DNA of 64,000 bases from Kluyvera sp047971185 (GTDB lineage Bacteria; Pseudomonadota; Gammaproteobacteria; Enterobacterales; Enterobacteriaceae): NCBI RefSeq assembly GCF_047971185.1, contig NZ_JBKDZH010000003.1, positions 1-64,000 of the forward strand. The letters are read 5' to 3'. The number at the start of each line of letters is the position of its first letter. Within the stretch, counting starts at the first letter, position 1. Below the pieces are notes generated by a model. That model was not told where the DNA came from. It was given only the letters and a program-made list of their open reading frames with translations, and searched no databases. A program made the position numbers and the translations under genes. Positions 42,813-51,849 of the stretch are shown here, in pieces.

Positions 42813-44237
42813 TTACGGCTGGTAGATGCCTACGCCCAGCTCGCTCTCTCTGCGGGTACGGGCAATAACCGATTCCGGCGTTTCAACCACGCGCAGGCCC
42901 ATCTCGTCTTCGGTACGCACCAGCTTACCGCGCAGCGAGTTGGTATAGACGTCGGTAATCTCCACGTCGACAAATTTACCGACCATCTCCGGCGAACCTT
43001 CAAAGTTGACCACGCGGTTGTTCTCGGTGCGCCCGGTCAGCTCCATGATGCTCTTACGCGAGGTGCCTTCCACCAGAATACGCTGGACGGTGCCCAGCAT
43101 ACGGCGGCTCCAGGCCATGGCCTGCTGGTTGATGCGCTCCTGAAGAATGTACAGGCGCTGCTTTTTCTCTTCTTCCGGCACGTCGTCGACCATATCGGCC
43201 GCCGGCGTCCCCGGACGGGCGGAGAAGACAAAGCTGAAGCTGACGTCAAAGTTCACGTCGGCAATCAGCTTCATGGTCTGTTCGAAGTCCTGGGTGGTTT
43301 CGCCCGGGAAGCCGACGATAAAGTCGGAGCTGATCTGGATATCTGGACGCGCGGCGCGCAGTTTACGAATAATCGATTTATATTCCAGCGCGGTATGCGG
43401 GCGGCCCATCATCGTCAGCACGCGGTCGGAACCGCTCTGAATCGGCAGGTGCAGGAAGCTCACCAGCTCCGGCGTATCGCGATAGACGTCGATGATGTCG
43501 TCGGTGAACTCGATCGGGTGGCTGGTGGTGAAGCGCACGCGGTCAATGCCGTCAATGGCGGCCACCAGACGCAGCAGCTCGGCGAACGAGCCGGTGGTGC
43601 CGTCGTAGTTCTCGCCGCGCCAGGCGTTAACGTTCTGCCCCAGCAGGTTGACTTCACGCACGCCCTGCGCCGCCAGTTGGGCTATCTCAAACAGGATATC
43701 GTCGCACGGGCGGCTGACTTCTTCGCCGCGAGTGTATGGGACCACGCAGTAGGTGCAGTATTTGTTGCAGCCTTCCATGATTGACACAAATGCGGTCGGG
43801 CCTTCGGCGCGCGGCTCCGGCAGACGATCAAATTTCTCGATTTCCGGGAAGCTGACGTCAATCACCGGACGGCGATTATTGCGCACCGCGTCGATCATTT
43901 CCGGCAGGCGGTGCAGGGTTTGCGGCCCAAAAATAATGTCCACGTAGTGGGCGCGTTGGCGAATGAGCTTGCCTTCCTGGGAGGCGACGCAGCCGCCGAC
44001 ACCAATAATGACCTTGGGATTTTTGGCTTTAATGAGTTTCCAGCGGCCTAACTGGTGGAAGACTTTCTCCTGCGCTTTCTCACGAATTGAGCAGGTGTTC
44101 AGCAGCAGGACATCGGCTTCTGCTGCGTTTTCAGTCAGTTGATACCCATGAGTGGCATCCAGCAGATCGGCCATCTTCGATGAATCGTATTCGTTCATCT
44201 GACAGCCCCAGGTTTTAATATGGAGTTTTTTTGTCAT
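42813..44237 (-). CDS. miaB: tRNA-2-methylthio-N6-dimethylallyladenosine synthase
   Basis: A 474-residue radical SAM methylthiotransferase, the E. coli length. An N-terminal UPF0004 domain carries Cys12 (TWGCQMN) and the other auxiliary-cluster cysteines, then the radical SAM motif CNKYCTYC, then a C-terminal TRAM domain. It adds the methylthio group to i6A37 of UNN-reading tRNAs. The ATG at 44237 is preferred to an in-frame TTG at 44255. Confidence 0.97.
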   Translation of the reverse strand: MTKKLHIKTWGCQMNEYDSSKMADLLDATHGYQLTENAAEADVLLLNTCSIREKAQEKVFHQLGRWKLIKAKNPKVIIGVGGCVASQEGKLIRQRAHYVDIIFGPQTLHRLPEMIDAVRNNRRPVIDVSFPEIEKFDRLPEPRAEGPTAFVSIMEGCNKYCTYCVVPYTRGEEVSRPCDDILFEIAQLAAQGVREVNLLGQNVNAWRGENYDGTTGSFAELLRLVAAIDGIDRVRFTTSHPIEFTDDIIDVYRDTPELVSFLHLPIQSGSDRVLTMMGRPHTALEYKSIIRKLRAARPDIQISSDFIVGFPGETTQDFEQTMKLIADVNFDVSFSFVFSARPGTPAADMVDDVPEEEKKQRLYILQERINQQAMAWSRRMLGTVQRILVEGTSRKSIMELTGRTENNRVVNFEGSPEMVGKFVDVEITDVYTNSLRGKLVRTEDEMGLRVVETPESVIARTRRESELGVGIYQP

Positions 44238-44383
44238 CGACTTGCTCTTGCTCAATTATGAATAGCCAACATTGCAGGGCGCGTATTGTAATGCTTTGAT
44301 GCCGTTGTGACCAGCATGGCGGATATTCGCCGCGACGGGCAAAAGTCCGGTAAACTTAAGGGATTCGGCTTTAAGGATAATAA

Positions 44384-45550
44384 ATGATGACAATTCGACA
44401 TACAGACGTTGCCATAATCGGCGGTGGGATGGTCGGCGGCGCCCTGGCGCTGGGGTTGGCGCAGAATGGTTTTTCGGTGACGGTGCTGGATAAAGCGCCG
44501 CCGCCAGCTTTCGATCCCGCGGCTCAGCCGGACGTGCGTATTTCGGCCATCAGCGCCGCGTCGGTGCAGCTGTTGCGCAGCCTGGGCGTGTGGGACGCGG
44601 TGCTGGCGATGCGCGCCCATCCGTGGCGTCGGCTGGAGACCTGGGAGTGGCAGACCGCCCACGTGGTGTTTGATGCCGCCGAGCTGAAGCTGCCAAACCT
44701 CGGCTATATGGTCGAGAACAACGTGCTGCAGCTGGCGCTGTGGCAGGCGCTGGAGGCGCATCCGCAGGTCACGCTGCTGCACGGCAGTGCGTTAAAGAAA
44801 ATGGACGGCCAGCACCTGCACCTGGCAGATGACACTGAGATTGTTGCTCGTCTGGTGGTCGGTGCCGACGGGGCGCAGTCGCAGGTGCGGCAACTGGCGG
44901 GGATCGGCGTGCACGGCTGGCAGTATCCGCAGTCCTGTATGCTGATTACCGTGAAGTCCGAAAACGAACCTGGTGACAGCACCTGGCAGCAGTTTACGCC
45001 GACCGGGCCGCGTGCCTTTTTACCGCTTTACGATAGCTGGGCCTCGCTGGTGTGGTACGACACCCCGGCGCGCATTCGCCAGCTACAGTCGCTGTCGATG
45101 ACGCAACTCCAGCGAGAAATCAGCGCGCATTTTCCGGAGCGTTTAGGAAATGTTACGCCGGTGGCGGCAGGGGCATTCCCGCTGACGCGCCGCCATGCGT
45201 TGCAGTATGTGCAGCCGGGGCTGGCGCTGGTGGGCGACGCCGCGCATACCATTCATCCGCTGGCGGGGCAGGGCGTGAATCTGGGCTACCGTGACGTTGA
45301 TGCGCTGCTGGACGTGCTGGCGAACGCGCGCAGCGTCGGCGAAGACTGGGCCAGCCTGCCGGTGCTCGAACGCTATCAGTCGCGCCGCCGGGTGGACAAT
45401 CTGCTGATGCAGAGCGGAATGGATCTGTTCTACGCCGGTTTTAGCAACAGCCTCGGCCCGCTGCGTATTTTGCGTAATGTCGGATTAATGGCGGCACAGC
45501 GGGCGGGCGTATTGAAGCGTCAGGCGCTGAAGTACGCGTTGGGGTTGTAG
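44384..45550 (+). CDS. ubiF: 2-octaprenyl-3-methyl-6-methoxy-1,4-benzoquinol hydroxylase
   Basis: A 388-residue FAD monooxygenase with the GGGMVGGALALGLA dinucleotide fold at the N terminus and GDAAHTIHPLAGQG at about residues 285-298. It does the C6 hydroxylation in aerobic ubiquinone synthesis. AAGGATAATAA precedes two tandem ATG codons (44384 and 44387); either may start. Divergent from miaB, convergent with the tRNA operon. Confidence 0.95.
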   Translation: MMTIRHTDVAIIGGGMVGGALALGLAQNGFSVTVLDKAPPPAFDPAAQPDVRISAISAASVQLLRSLGVWDAVLAMRAHPWRRLETWEWQTAHVVFDAAELKLPNLGYMVENNVLQLALWQALEAHPQVTLLHGSALKKMDGQHLHLADDTEIVARLVVGADGAQSQVRQLAGIGVHGWQYPQSCMLITVKSENEPGDSTWQQFTPTGPRAFLPLYDSWASLVWYDTPARIRQLQSLSMTQLQREISAHFPERLGNVTPVAAGAFPLTRRHALQYVQPGLALVGDAAHTIHPLAGQGVNLGYRDVDALLDVLANARSVGEDWASLPVLERYQSRRRVDNLLMQSGMDLFYAGFSNSLGPLRILRNVGLMAAQRAGVLKRQALKYALGL

Positions 45551-45556
45551 TCAGGA

Positions 45557-45586
45557 GTAGCCCGGGCGAACGCAGTGACCCCGGGA
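45557..45586. repeat. REP-like intergenic repeat after ubiF
   Basis: A GTAGCCCGGGCGAACGCAGTG...CCCCGGGA element lies seven bases past the ubiF stop, between ubiF and the shared terminator. Confidence 0.7.
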
Positions 45587-45603
45587 AACATTGGCACAAA
45601 AAC

Positions 45604-45632
45604 AAAAAAAGCTCGCCGAAGCGAGCTTTTTG
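45604..45632. terminator. bidirectional terminator of the tRNA operon and ubiF
   Basis: AAAAAAAGCTCGC (45604-45616), CGAA loop, GCGAGCTTTTT (45621-45631). The A-run on the left and T-run on the right allow termination in both directions. Confidence 0.92.
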
Positions 45633-45636
45633 AATT

Positions 45637-45711
45637 TGGCTGGGGTACGAGGATTCGAACCTCGGAATGCCGGAATCAGAATCCGGTGCCTTACCGCTTG
45701 GCGATACCCCA
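45637..45711 (-). tRNA. glnX: tRNA-Gln(CUG), copy 1
   Basis: A complete 75-base tRNA on the minus strand with TGGGGTATCGCCAAGCGG start, CTG anticodon, TTCGAATCC T-arm and encoded CCA. It is identical to the copy at 45817-45891. Last gene of the tRNA operon. Confidence 0.97.
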
Positions 45712-45737
45712 ATTGTTTGTTGGTCATCTTGCTGTAC

Positions 45738-45780
45738 GTGCCGGACTCAGCCCGATACCTTACAGCCTAGCGATACCCCA
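45738..45780 (-). pseudogene. decayed tRNA-Gln fragment
   Basis: On the minus strand TGGGGTATCGCTAGGCTGTA followed by a degenerate anticodon stem matches the first 43 or so bases of the neighbouring tRNA-Gln genes with several substitutions and one-base deletions. The 3' half (T-arm and acceptor strand) is not recognisable. It lies between the two intact CUG copies at the spacing expected of a full gene. Confidence 0.8.
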
Positions 45781-45816
45781 ACGGGCGCATTCATCAGGAT
45801 GAACGACTTTTAAAAT

Positions 45817-45891
45817 TGGCTGGGGTACGAGGATTCGAACCTCGGAATGCCGGAATCAGAATCCGGTGCCTTACCGCTTGGCGATACCCCA
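45817..45891 (-). tRNA. glnV: tRNA-Gln(CUG), copy 2
   Basis: A complete 75-base tRNA with CTG anticodon and encoded CCA, identical in sequence to the copy at 45637. Confidence 0.97.
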
Positions 45892-45936
45892 ACAAATTGT
45901 TTTCGGATAACCGAGTGAACTCGATGCTCCTGAATA

Positions 45937-46013
45937 TGGTGGCTACGACGGGATTCGAACCTGTGACCCCATCATTATGAGTGATGTGCTCTAACCAACT
46001 GAGCTACGTAGCC
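45937..46013 (-). tRNA. metU: elongator tRNA-Met(CAU), copy 1
   Basis: A 77-base tRNA beginning GGCTACGTAGCTCAGTTGG with CAT anticodon, GGTTCGAATCC T-arm and encoded CCA; identical to the copy at 46332. The A1-type acceptor end marks it as elongator, not initiator. Confidence 0.97.
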
Positions 46014-46029
46014 AGATTGTTTTCTTCGA

Positions 46030-46104
46030 TGGCTGGGGTACCTGGATTCGAACCAGGGAATGCCGGTATCAAAAACCGGTGCCTTACCGCTTGGCGATAC
46101 CCCA
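46030..46104 (-). tRNA. glnW: tRNA-Gln(UUG), copy 1
   Basis: A 75-base tRNA with TTG anticodon in the loop TTTTGAT, T-arm GGTTCGAATCC and encoded CCA. It differs from the CUG isoacceptors in the anticodon arm and T stem. Confidence 0.97.
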
Positions 46105-46140
46105 ATACCGTCGCGGTGAACCGCAAATATCGAAGAAATA

Positions 46141-46215
46141 TGGCTGGGGTACCTGGATTCGAACCAGGGAATGCCGGTATCAAAAACCGGTGCCTTACCG
46201 CTTGGCGATACCCCA
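46141..46215 (-). tRNA. glnU: tRNA-Gln(UUG), copy 2
   Basis: Identical to the copy at 46030-46104; the two are 36 bases apart in tandem. Confidence 0.97.
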
Positions 46216-46238
46216 TCCGTGCAACGCTTACTGGTGAA

Positions 46239-46323
46239 TGGTGCGGGAGGCGAGACTTGAACTCGCACACCTTGCGGCGCCAGAACCTAAATCTGGTGCG
46301 TCTACCAATTTCGCCACTCCCGC
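46239..46323 (-). tRNA. leuW: tRNA-Leu(UAG)
   Basis: An 85-base class II tRNA beginning GCGGGAGTGGCGAAATTGG with TAG anticodon, a long variable arm and encoded CCA. Confidence 0.97.
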
Positions 46324-46331
46324 AAAAAAGA

Positions 46332-46408
46332 TGGTGGCTACGACGGGATTCGAACCTGTGACCCCATCATTATGAGTGATGTGCTCTAACCAACTGAGCT
46401 ACGTAGCC
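46332..46408 (-). tRNA. metT: elongator tRNA-Met(CAU), copy 2
   Basis: First gene of the operon, identical to the copy at 45937-46013. The operon order Met-Leu-Gln-Gln-Met-Gln-Gln matches the E. coli metT operon. Confidence 0.97.
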
Positions 46409-46447
46409 ATCTTTTTTTCGCGTTACCTTATCGGCGTTGCGGGGCGC

Positions 46448-46476
46448 ATTATGCGTATTGAGCCCTGGACCGTCAA
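46448..46476 (-). promoter_or_regulatory. stringent-type promoter of the tRNA operon
   Basis: On the minus strand TTGACG (46476-46471), a 17-base spacer and CATAAT (46453-46448) are followed by the GC-rich discriminator GCGCCCCGC, the hallmark of ppGpp-sensitive stable-RNA promoters. Confidence 0.85.
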
Positions 46477-46635
46477 CACCTTTTTCAATGAAATTCACCG
46501 GAATGTGACTGTTTGGCTAGGTTGCGAACAGCATGGCGCATTATTCGGCAGTTATTGGCTATTTATCGTTATCTCAGGCACCCAATATACTCTCATGCGC
46601 GGCGGGACTATTGGGTTAATACACTAACGGCCAAA

Positions 46636-46667
46636 ACAAAAAAGCCCCCGATGTTTCCCTCGGGGGC
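46636..46667 (-). terminator. asnB terminator
   Basis: AGCCCCCGA (46642-46650), an eight-base loop, TCGGGGGCT (46659-46667); the A-run at 46637-46642 gives the U-run for leftward transcripts. Confidence 0.9.
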
Positions 46668-46688
46668 TGTTCTATTCAACCATCACGC

Positions 46689-48353
46689 CTACTTATAAGC
46701 CGACTGATGCACGCCTACCGCACGGCCAGACGGATCGTCCATGGTTTTGAACGCTTCATCCCACTCAATCGCTTTCGCCGAGGAGCAGGCTACGGACGGG
46801 CCGCCCGGCACGCATTCCGCAGCGCTCGGCACCGGGAACAGCTCTTCAAAGATTTCGCGGTACAGATAGCCTTCTTTGGAACTCGGCGTGTTGTACGGGA
46901 AGCGGAAGTGCGCGGTTTCCAGCTGCTGATCGGTCACCTGTTTTGCCGCCACTTCTTTCAGCGTATCAATCCAGCTGTAGCCCACTCCGTCGGAGAACTG
47001 CTCTTTCTGACGCCACGCAACGCTGGCCGGCAGATAAGACTCGAAGCACTCGCGCAGCACGTGTTTTTCCATCTTGCCGTTGCCGCACATTTTGTCCTGC
47101 GGGTTGATACGCATCGCCACGTCGAGGAATTTTTTATCCAGGAACGGTACGCGCGCTTCCACGCCCCAGGCGGACATCGCTTTGTTGGCGCGAGCGCAGT
47201 CGTACATGTGCAGCGCCTGCAGCTTACGCACGGTCTCTTCGTGCAGCTCTTTGGCGTTTGGCGCTTTATGGAAGTACAGGTAGCCGCCGAACACCTCATC
47301 GGAACCTTCGCCGGACAGCACCATTTTGATGCCCATCGCTTTGATTTTACGTGACATCAGGTACATCGGCGTTGAGGCGCGGATGGTGGTCACATCGTAG
47401 GTTTCGATGTGGTAGATAACGTCACGAATCGCATCGAGGCCTTCCTGCACGGTGAAGTGAATTTCATGGTGCACGGTGCCGAGATGGTTAGCCACTTCCT
47501 GCGCGGCTTTCAGGTCGGGTGAACCTTCCAGGCCAACGGCAAAGGAGTGCAGCTGCGGCCACCAGGCTTCAGAGCGTTCCTGATCTTCAACGCGACGGGC
47601 GGCGAATTTCTTGGTGATCGCCGAGATAACCGAAGAGTCCAGACCGCCGGAGAGCAGCACGCCGTAAGGCACGTCGGACATCAGGTGGCTTTTCACGGAC
47701 TCTTCCAGCGCCTGGCGCAGTTCGTTTTTGTCGGTAACGTTGTCTTTCACCGCGTCGTAATCGAACCAGTCACGCTGGTAGTACTGACGGATTTCACCGT
47801 CTTTGCTCCACAGATAGCTGCCTGCCGGGAATTCCTGAATGGTGCGGCAAACCGGGGTCAGCGCTTTCATTTCAGAGGCAACGTAGAAGTTACCGAATTC
47901 GTCGTGGCCCATATACAGCGGAATAATACCAATATGGTCGCGGCCAATCAGGTATGCGTCTTTTTCGCTGTCGTACAGCGCGAACGCGAACATGCCCTGC
48001 AGATCGTCAAGGAAATCGACGCCTTTTTCCTGATACAGCGCGAGGATAACTTCACAGTCGGAACCGGTCTGGAACTGGTAGCGATCGGCATATTCCGCGC
48101 GCAGCGCCTGATGGTTGTAGATTTCACCGTTGACCGCCAGAGCGTGCGTTTTCTTTTCGTTATACAGCGGCTGTGCGCCGGCGTTCACGTCAACAATCGA
48201 CAAACGTTCATGCGCAAGAATGGCTTTATCGCTGGCATAGATACCGGACCAGTCCGGGCCGCGATGGCGCATCAGGCGGGAGAGCTCAAGCGCTTTTTTA
48301 CGCAGCTCGCCCGCGTCAGTTTTAATATCCAGTACACCGAAAATAGAACACAT
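46689..48353 (-). CDS. asnB: asparagine synthetase B, glutamine-hydrolysing
   Basis: A 554-residue enzyme, the E. coli length. Cys2 (Cys1 after methionine removal) is the glutaminase nucleophile in MCSIFG; the synthetase half contains the PP-loop SGGLDSS. It makes asparagine from aspartate with glutamine ammonia. The start at 48353 is fixed by the catalytic cysteine; the open frame upstream is not conserved. Confidence 0.98.
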   Translation of the reverse strand: MCSIFGVLDIKTDAGELRKKALELSRLMRHRGPDWSGIYASDKAILAHERLSIVDVNAGAQPLYNEKKTHALAVNGEIYNHQALRAEYADRYQFQTGSDCEVILALYQEKGVDFLDDLQGMFAFALYDSEKDAYLIGRDHIGIIPLYMGHDEFGNFYVASEMKALTPVCRTIQEFPAGSYLWSKDGEIRQYYQRDWFDYDAVKDNVTDKNELRQALEESVKSHLMSDVPYGVLLSGGLDSSVISAITKKFAARRVEDQERSEAWWPQLHSFAVGLEGSPDLKAAQEVANHLGTVHHEIHFTVQEGLDAIRDVIYHIETYDVTTIRASTPMYLMSRKIKAMGIKMVLSGEGSDEVFGGYLYFHKAPNAKELHEETVRKLQALHMYDCARANKAMSAWGVEARVPFLDKKFLDVAMRINPQDKMCGNGKMEKHVLRECFESYLPASVAWRQKEQFSDGVGYSWIDTLKEVAAKQVTDQQLETAHFRFPYNTPSSKEGYLYREIFEELFPVPSAAECVPGGPSVACSSAKAIEWDEAFKTMDDPSGRAVGVHQSAYK

Positions 48354-48596
48354 AGACTTCTCCGTTAACCCTGTGGTGTTGTGCTGTGTAAGCGTGCGGC
48401 GTGTGCCGTTATTGAGATAAAAAATGCCGCAAAGGGGGGAGAGACGCAAGGTTTTTAGCGATGGAAAAGCAAAAACCTCAACAGGGGTTGTTGAATGTTG
48501 AAAAATGGTGATTCCATGAGCGTGATTTTTGATGAATCATCAAAAATAAGCGGTTTTTATTAGATTCTGCACTTCTATTGGTGGGGTGAAAATAAA

Positions 48597-48620
48597 AAAC
48601 CACGTCCGGGGACGTGGTTT
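48597..48620 (-). terminator. terminator of the nagBACD operon
   Basis: AAACCACGTCC (48597-48607) pairs with GGACGTGGTTT (48610-48620); an A-run at 48591-48599 gives the U-run leftward. It lies four bases past the nagD stop. Confidence 0.88.
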
Positions 48621-48623
48621 CGA

Positions 48624-49376
48624 TTAGAGGATGTCGATTTCTGCCACCGACGGGTAAATCCATGAAGGCCGGAACGGCATATTATCGATGTCATCCACGG
48701 TGGAGACGCCGGAGAGCACCAGAATCGTTTCCAGCCCGGCCTGGAAGCCAGCCAGAATATCAGTGCGAAGGTTATCACCGACGATCACCGTCTGCTCTGA
48801 ATGGGCCTGCATTTTGTTAAGCGCGGCGCGGATGATCCACGGGCTTGGCTTGCCAACCACAAACGGCTTACGGCCGGAGATTTTTTCGATGCCGGCGCAC
48901 AGTGCGCCACAGGCTGGGTAATAGCCACGGCCGTGCGTATCCGGGTTCGTGGCGATGAAGCGTGCACCATTGGCCACAAAGAAGGCCGCTTTGTGCATCA
49001 TTTCCCAGTTAAAGGAGCGCGTTTCACCCACGATAACGAAGTCCGGGTTGACATCGGTAATGGTGAACCCGGCTTTATACAGTTCGTGAATCAGCGCGCC
49101 TTCACCGACCACATAGGCTTTTTTCCCTTCCTGGCGACGCAGAAAGTCAGCGGTGGCCATGGCCGAGGTATAAAACACGCTGTCAGGCACATCGATGCCC
49201 GCGGTGGCGAAGCGGTTCGCCAAATCCTGACCCGTCTGTGAAGGGTAGTTAGTCAGACAGAGAAACGGCATACCTTTATCCAGTACGCGCGCGACGAATT
49301 CCGCCGCGCCCGGCACGGCAACGTTGTCGTGCATCAGCACGCCGTCAATATCACAGATTACATTCTGAATGGTCAT
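48624..49376 (-). CDS. nagD: UMP/nucleotide phosphatase NagD, HAD family
   Basis: A 250-residue HAD hydrolase of class IIA. The nucleophile is in DIDGVLMHD (about 9-17), the later motif VGDNLRTDI binds magnesium. E. coli NagD removes phosphate from UMP, GMP and others; its link to GlcNAc catabolism is by operon only. Last gene of nagBACD. Confidence 0.96.
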   Translation of the reverse strand: MTIQNVICDIDGVLMHDNVAVPGAAEFVARVLDKGMPFLCLTNYPSQTGQDLANRFATAGIDVPDSVFYTSAMATADFLRRQEGKKAYVVGEGALIHELYKAGFTITDVNPDFVIVGETRSFNWEMMHKAAFFVANGARFIATNPDTHGRGYYPACGALCAGIEKISGRKPFVVGKPSPWIIRAALNKMQAHSEQTVIVGDNLRTDILAGFQAGLETILVLSGVSTVDDIDNMPFRPSWIYPSVAEIDIL

Positions 49377-49444
49377 GGACTACCCGGTGTTTGTTTTCGA
49401 AGAGGCGTAATTATACACGTTATCCCCCGCATTACCTCTCAGGA

Positions 49445-50665
49445 CTAACCTTCCAGCAAATGTTGCAGCAGAATCCCGTTCAGCATTGCCCGCTTAACCA
49501 GCGCAAAAGCGCCGATCGCGGAGCGGTGGTCAAGCGTCGAGCGCACCACCGGCAGATTCTTGCGAAACGCCTTCAATACCTGAGTATTGATGCAGCCTTC
49601 GATAGCGGGTAGCAGCACGCGGTCGGCTTCAATGATTTCACCGGCAATCACCACCTTTTGCGGGTTAAACAGGTTGATGGCGATGGCGATGGTTTTTCCG
49701 AGATGGCGGCCCACGTGTTCAATCACTTCCGTGGCCAGCGGATCGCCTTTGTTGGCGGCCTTACAGATGGTTTTGATGTGGCAATCGTTCAGCGTGACGC
49801 GGCTCTGGTAGCCTTGCTCCAGCAGATGTCGTACGCGTTGTTCAATCGCGGCGTTGGCGGCGACGGTCTCCAGGCAGCCAAAGTTGCCGCAGTGGCAGCG
49901 TTCGCCGAGCGGGTCGACCTGAATATGACCAATTTCGCCGACGTTGCCGTTACGGCCGATAAAAATACGCCCGTTGGAGATGATTCCCGCGCCGGTACCA
50001 CGGTGTACGCGCACCAGAATGGAGTCTTCACAGTCCTGGCTTGCACCAAAGTAGTGCTCCGCCAGCGCCAGACTGCGGATATCGTGACCAACAAAACAGG
50101 TGACTTTGAAGCGTTTTTCCAGCGCCTCCACCAGACGCCAGTTTTCGACCGGAATGTGCGGCATATAGCGAATGACGCCGCTTTCCGGGTCGACGAGGCC
50201 GGGAAGAATGACCGAAATGGCGATCAGCTCGCGGATTTTACGCTGGCATAACTCAATAAAGGTGGCAATGGTGTTGAGCAGCGCGTGTTCCAGCGTTTCC
50301 TGGGTGCGCTCCGGCAGCGGGTAGTGCTCTTCGGCGACCACTTTACTGCTGAGATCGTACAGCGTCAGCGTCGTGTCATGACGACCTAAACGGACGCCAA
50401 TCGCGTGGAAGTTGCGGGTTTCGGTGATGATAGAGATAGCGCGGCGGCCCCCGGTGGAGGCCTGCTGATCGACTTCTTTGATCAGCCCGCGTTCAATAAG
50501 CTGACGCGTGATTTTGGTCACGCTGGCGGGAGCAAGCTGGCTCTGCTCGGCAATCTGGATTCGCGAGATTGGCCCATGCTGGTCAATCAGGCGGTAAACG
50601 GCCGCGCTGTTAAGCTGTTTTACGAGGTCAACATTACCAATTTGAGCTTGTCCGCCTGATGTCAT
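49445..50665 (-). CDS. nagC: N-acetylglucosamine repressor NagC
   Basis: A 406-residue ROK-family repressor: N-terminal winged helix-turn-helix (about 20-80), sugar-binding ROK domain (about 85-400) with the zinc motif CHCGNFGCLE. It represses nag genes and is released by GlcNAc-6-phosphate; it also activates glmUS and controls chiP-type genes. It starts eight bases after the nagA stop. Confidence 0.97.
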   Translation of the reverse strand: MTSGGQAQIGNVDLVKQLNSAAVYRLIDQHGPISRIQIAEQSQLAPASVTKITRQLIERGLIKEVDQQASTGGRRAISIITETRNFHAIGVRLGRHDTTLTLYDLSSKVVAEEHYPLPERTQETLEHALLNTIATFIELCQRKIRELIAISVILPGLVDPESGVIRYMPHIPVENWRLVEALEKRFKVTCFVGHDIRSLALAEHYFGASQDCEDSILVRVHRGTGAGIISNGRIFIGRNGNVGEIGHIQVDPLGERCHCGNFGCLETVAANAAIEQRVRHLLEQGYQSRVTLNDCHIKTICKAANKGDPLATEVIEHVGRHLGKTIAIAINLFNPQKVVIAGEIIEADRVLLPAIEGCINTQVLKAFRKNLPVVRSTLDHRSAIGAFALVKRAMLNGILLQHLLEG

Positions 50666-50673
50666 ACTTTCTC

Positions 50674-51822
50674 TTACTCAGTAACGACCTCGTCGCCATT
50701 AACGATGGTCTTGATGATTTTAAAATCGTGCGTAAATGCGGTCAGGTTCGCCACTTTACCCGGGGCGATGCTGCCGAGGTGTTTTTCAACGCCGATCGCG
50801 CGAGCAGGGTAGAGCGTCGCCATACGCAGCACTTCGTCCAGCGCAATATTGGCATGCTCGACCAGATTACGGACGCCTTCGATCATCGTCAGGGACGAGC
50901 CGCTCAGGGTGCCGTTTTCGTCAACGCAGAGACCGTTGCGGTAGTATATTGTTTTACCGGCAAAAATGAACTGATCAATATTGGCGCCTGCTGGGGCGGT
51001 GGCATCGGTCACCAGGCACAGCTTATCGCCTTTGAGACGTTTGGCGTTACGGATATTAATAAAGTCGACGTGCAGTCCGTCGGCGATAATCCCGCAGTAG
51101 ATTTCATTCGCGTCGAGAATCGCGCCGGTCAGGCCCGGTTCACGGCCAGACATGTACGGCATGGCGTTAAACAGGTGCGTCGCGAAGGTGATACCGGCAC
51201 GGAAACCGACGCGCGCTTCTTTCGCAGTTGCGTTAGAGTGACCGGCGGACACCACGATACCGGCGTTAGCCAGCGCGGTGATGACTTCCGGTGCGACCAT
51301 CTCTGGCGCCAGCGTCACTTTGGTGATTACGTCAGCGTTGTCGCAAAGGAATTGCACCAGTTCGTGATCCGGCTTACGCACGAATTCCGGGTTGTGGGTG
51401 CCTTTTTTCACCAGGTTCAGCCACGGGCCTTCAAGGTGCAGGCCCAGCGCCTGATTCGGGTGTTTAGCCAGATATTCGCGCATCACGCGCACGCCCTGTT
51501 TCATCAGGTCGTCGCTGGTGGTAATCAGCGTCGGCAGGAAGCTGGTGCAGCCCGATTTCTCGTTGGCTTTCTGCATAATTTCCAGCGTTTCAACGCTGAC
51601 CGCCTCGGCGGTGTCGTTGAACTGCACGCCGCCGCAGCCGTTAAGCTGGACGTCGATAAAACCAGGGGCGAGAATGGCGCCATTAACGGAACGCTGTTCG
51701 ACGTTCGCTGGTACATCAGCCAGTGGGCAAATACGTTCAATAAGGCCATTGGCGACGATTATCGCATGGTCATCCAGAATTTCGTGACCGGTAAAGATCC
51801 GGCCATGGGTTAATGCATACAT
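50674..51822 (-). CDS. nagA: N-acetylglucosamine-6-phosphate deacetylase
   Basis: A 382-residue amidohydrolase, the E. coli length. The HLEGPW segment (Glu) and GHSNA, LVTDATAP (Asp) carry metal-binding and catalytic residues. It turns GlcNAc-6-P to GlcN-6-P for NagB. Confidence 0.97.
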   Translation of the reverse strand: MYALTHGRIFTGHEILDDHAIIVANGLIERICPLADVPANVEQRSVNGAILAPGFIDVQLNGCGGVQFNDTAEAVSVETLEIMQKANEKSGCTSFLPTLITTSDDLMKQGVRVMREYLAKHPNQALGLHLEGPWLNLVKKGTHNPEFVRKPDHELVQFLCDNADVITKVTLAPEMVAPEVITALANAGIVVSAGHSNATAKEARVGFRAGITFATHLFNAMPYMSGREPGLTGAILDANEIYCGIIADGLHVDFINIRNAKRLKGDKLCLVTDATAPAGANIDQFIFAGKTIYYRNGLCVDENGTLSGSSLTMIEGVRNLVEHANIALDEVLRMATLYPARAIGVEKHLGSIAPGKVANLTAFTHDFKIIKTIVNGDEVVTE

Positions 51823-51849
51823 TACGACCCCCGGTGTTCAAAAAATGTT

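Noticed and set aside
45575..46361. Protein-like frames with repeats such as AGVPGFEPGNAG across the tRNA cluster
   Set aside because: These are translations of tandem tRNA genes, a well-known source of false proteins.
45637..46408. tRNA-associated integration site for a genomic island
   Set aside because: No integrase, no direct repeat of a tRNA 3' end beyond the tandem tRNA genes themselves, and both flanks are conserved backbone.
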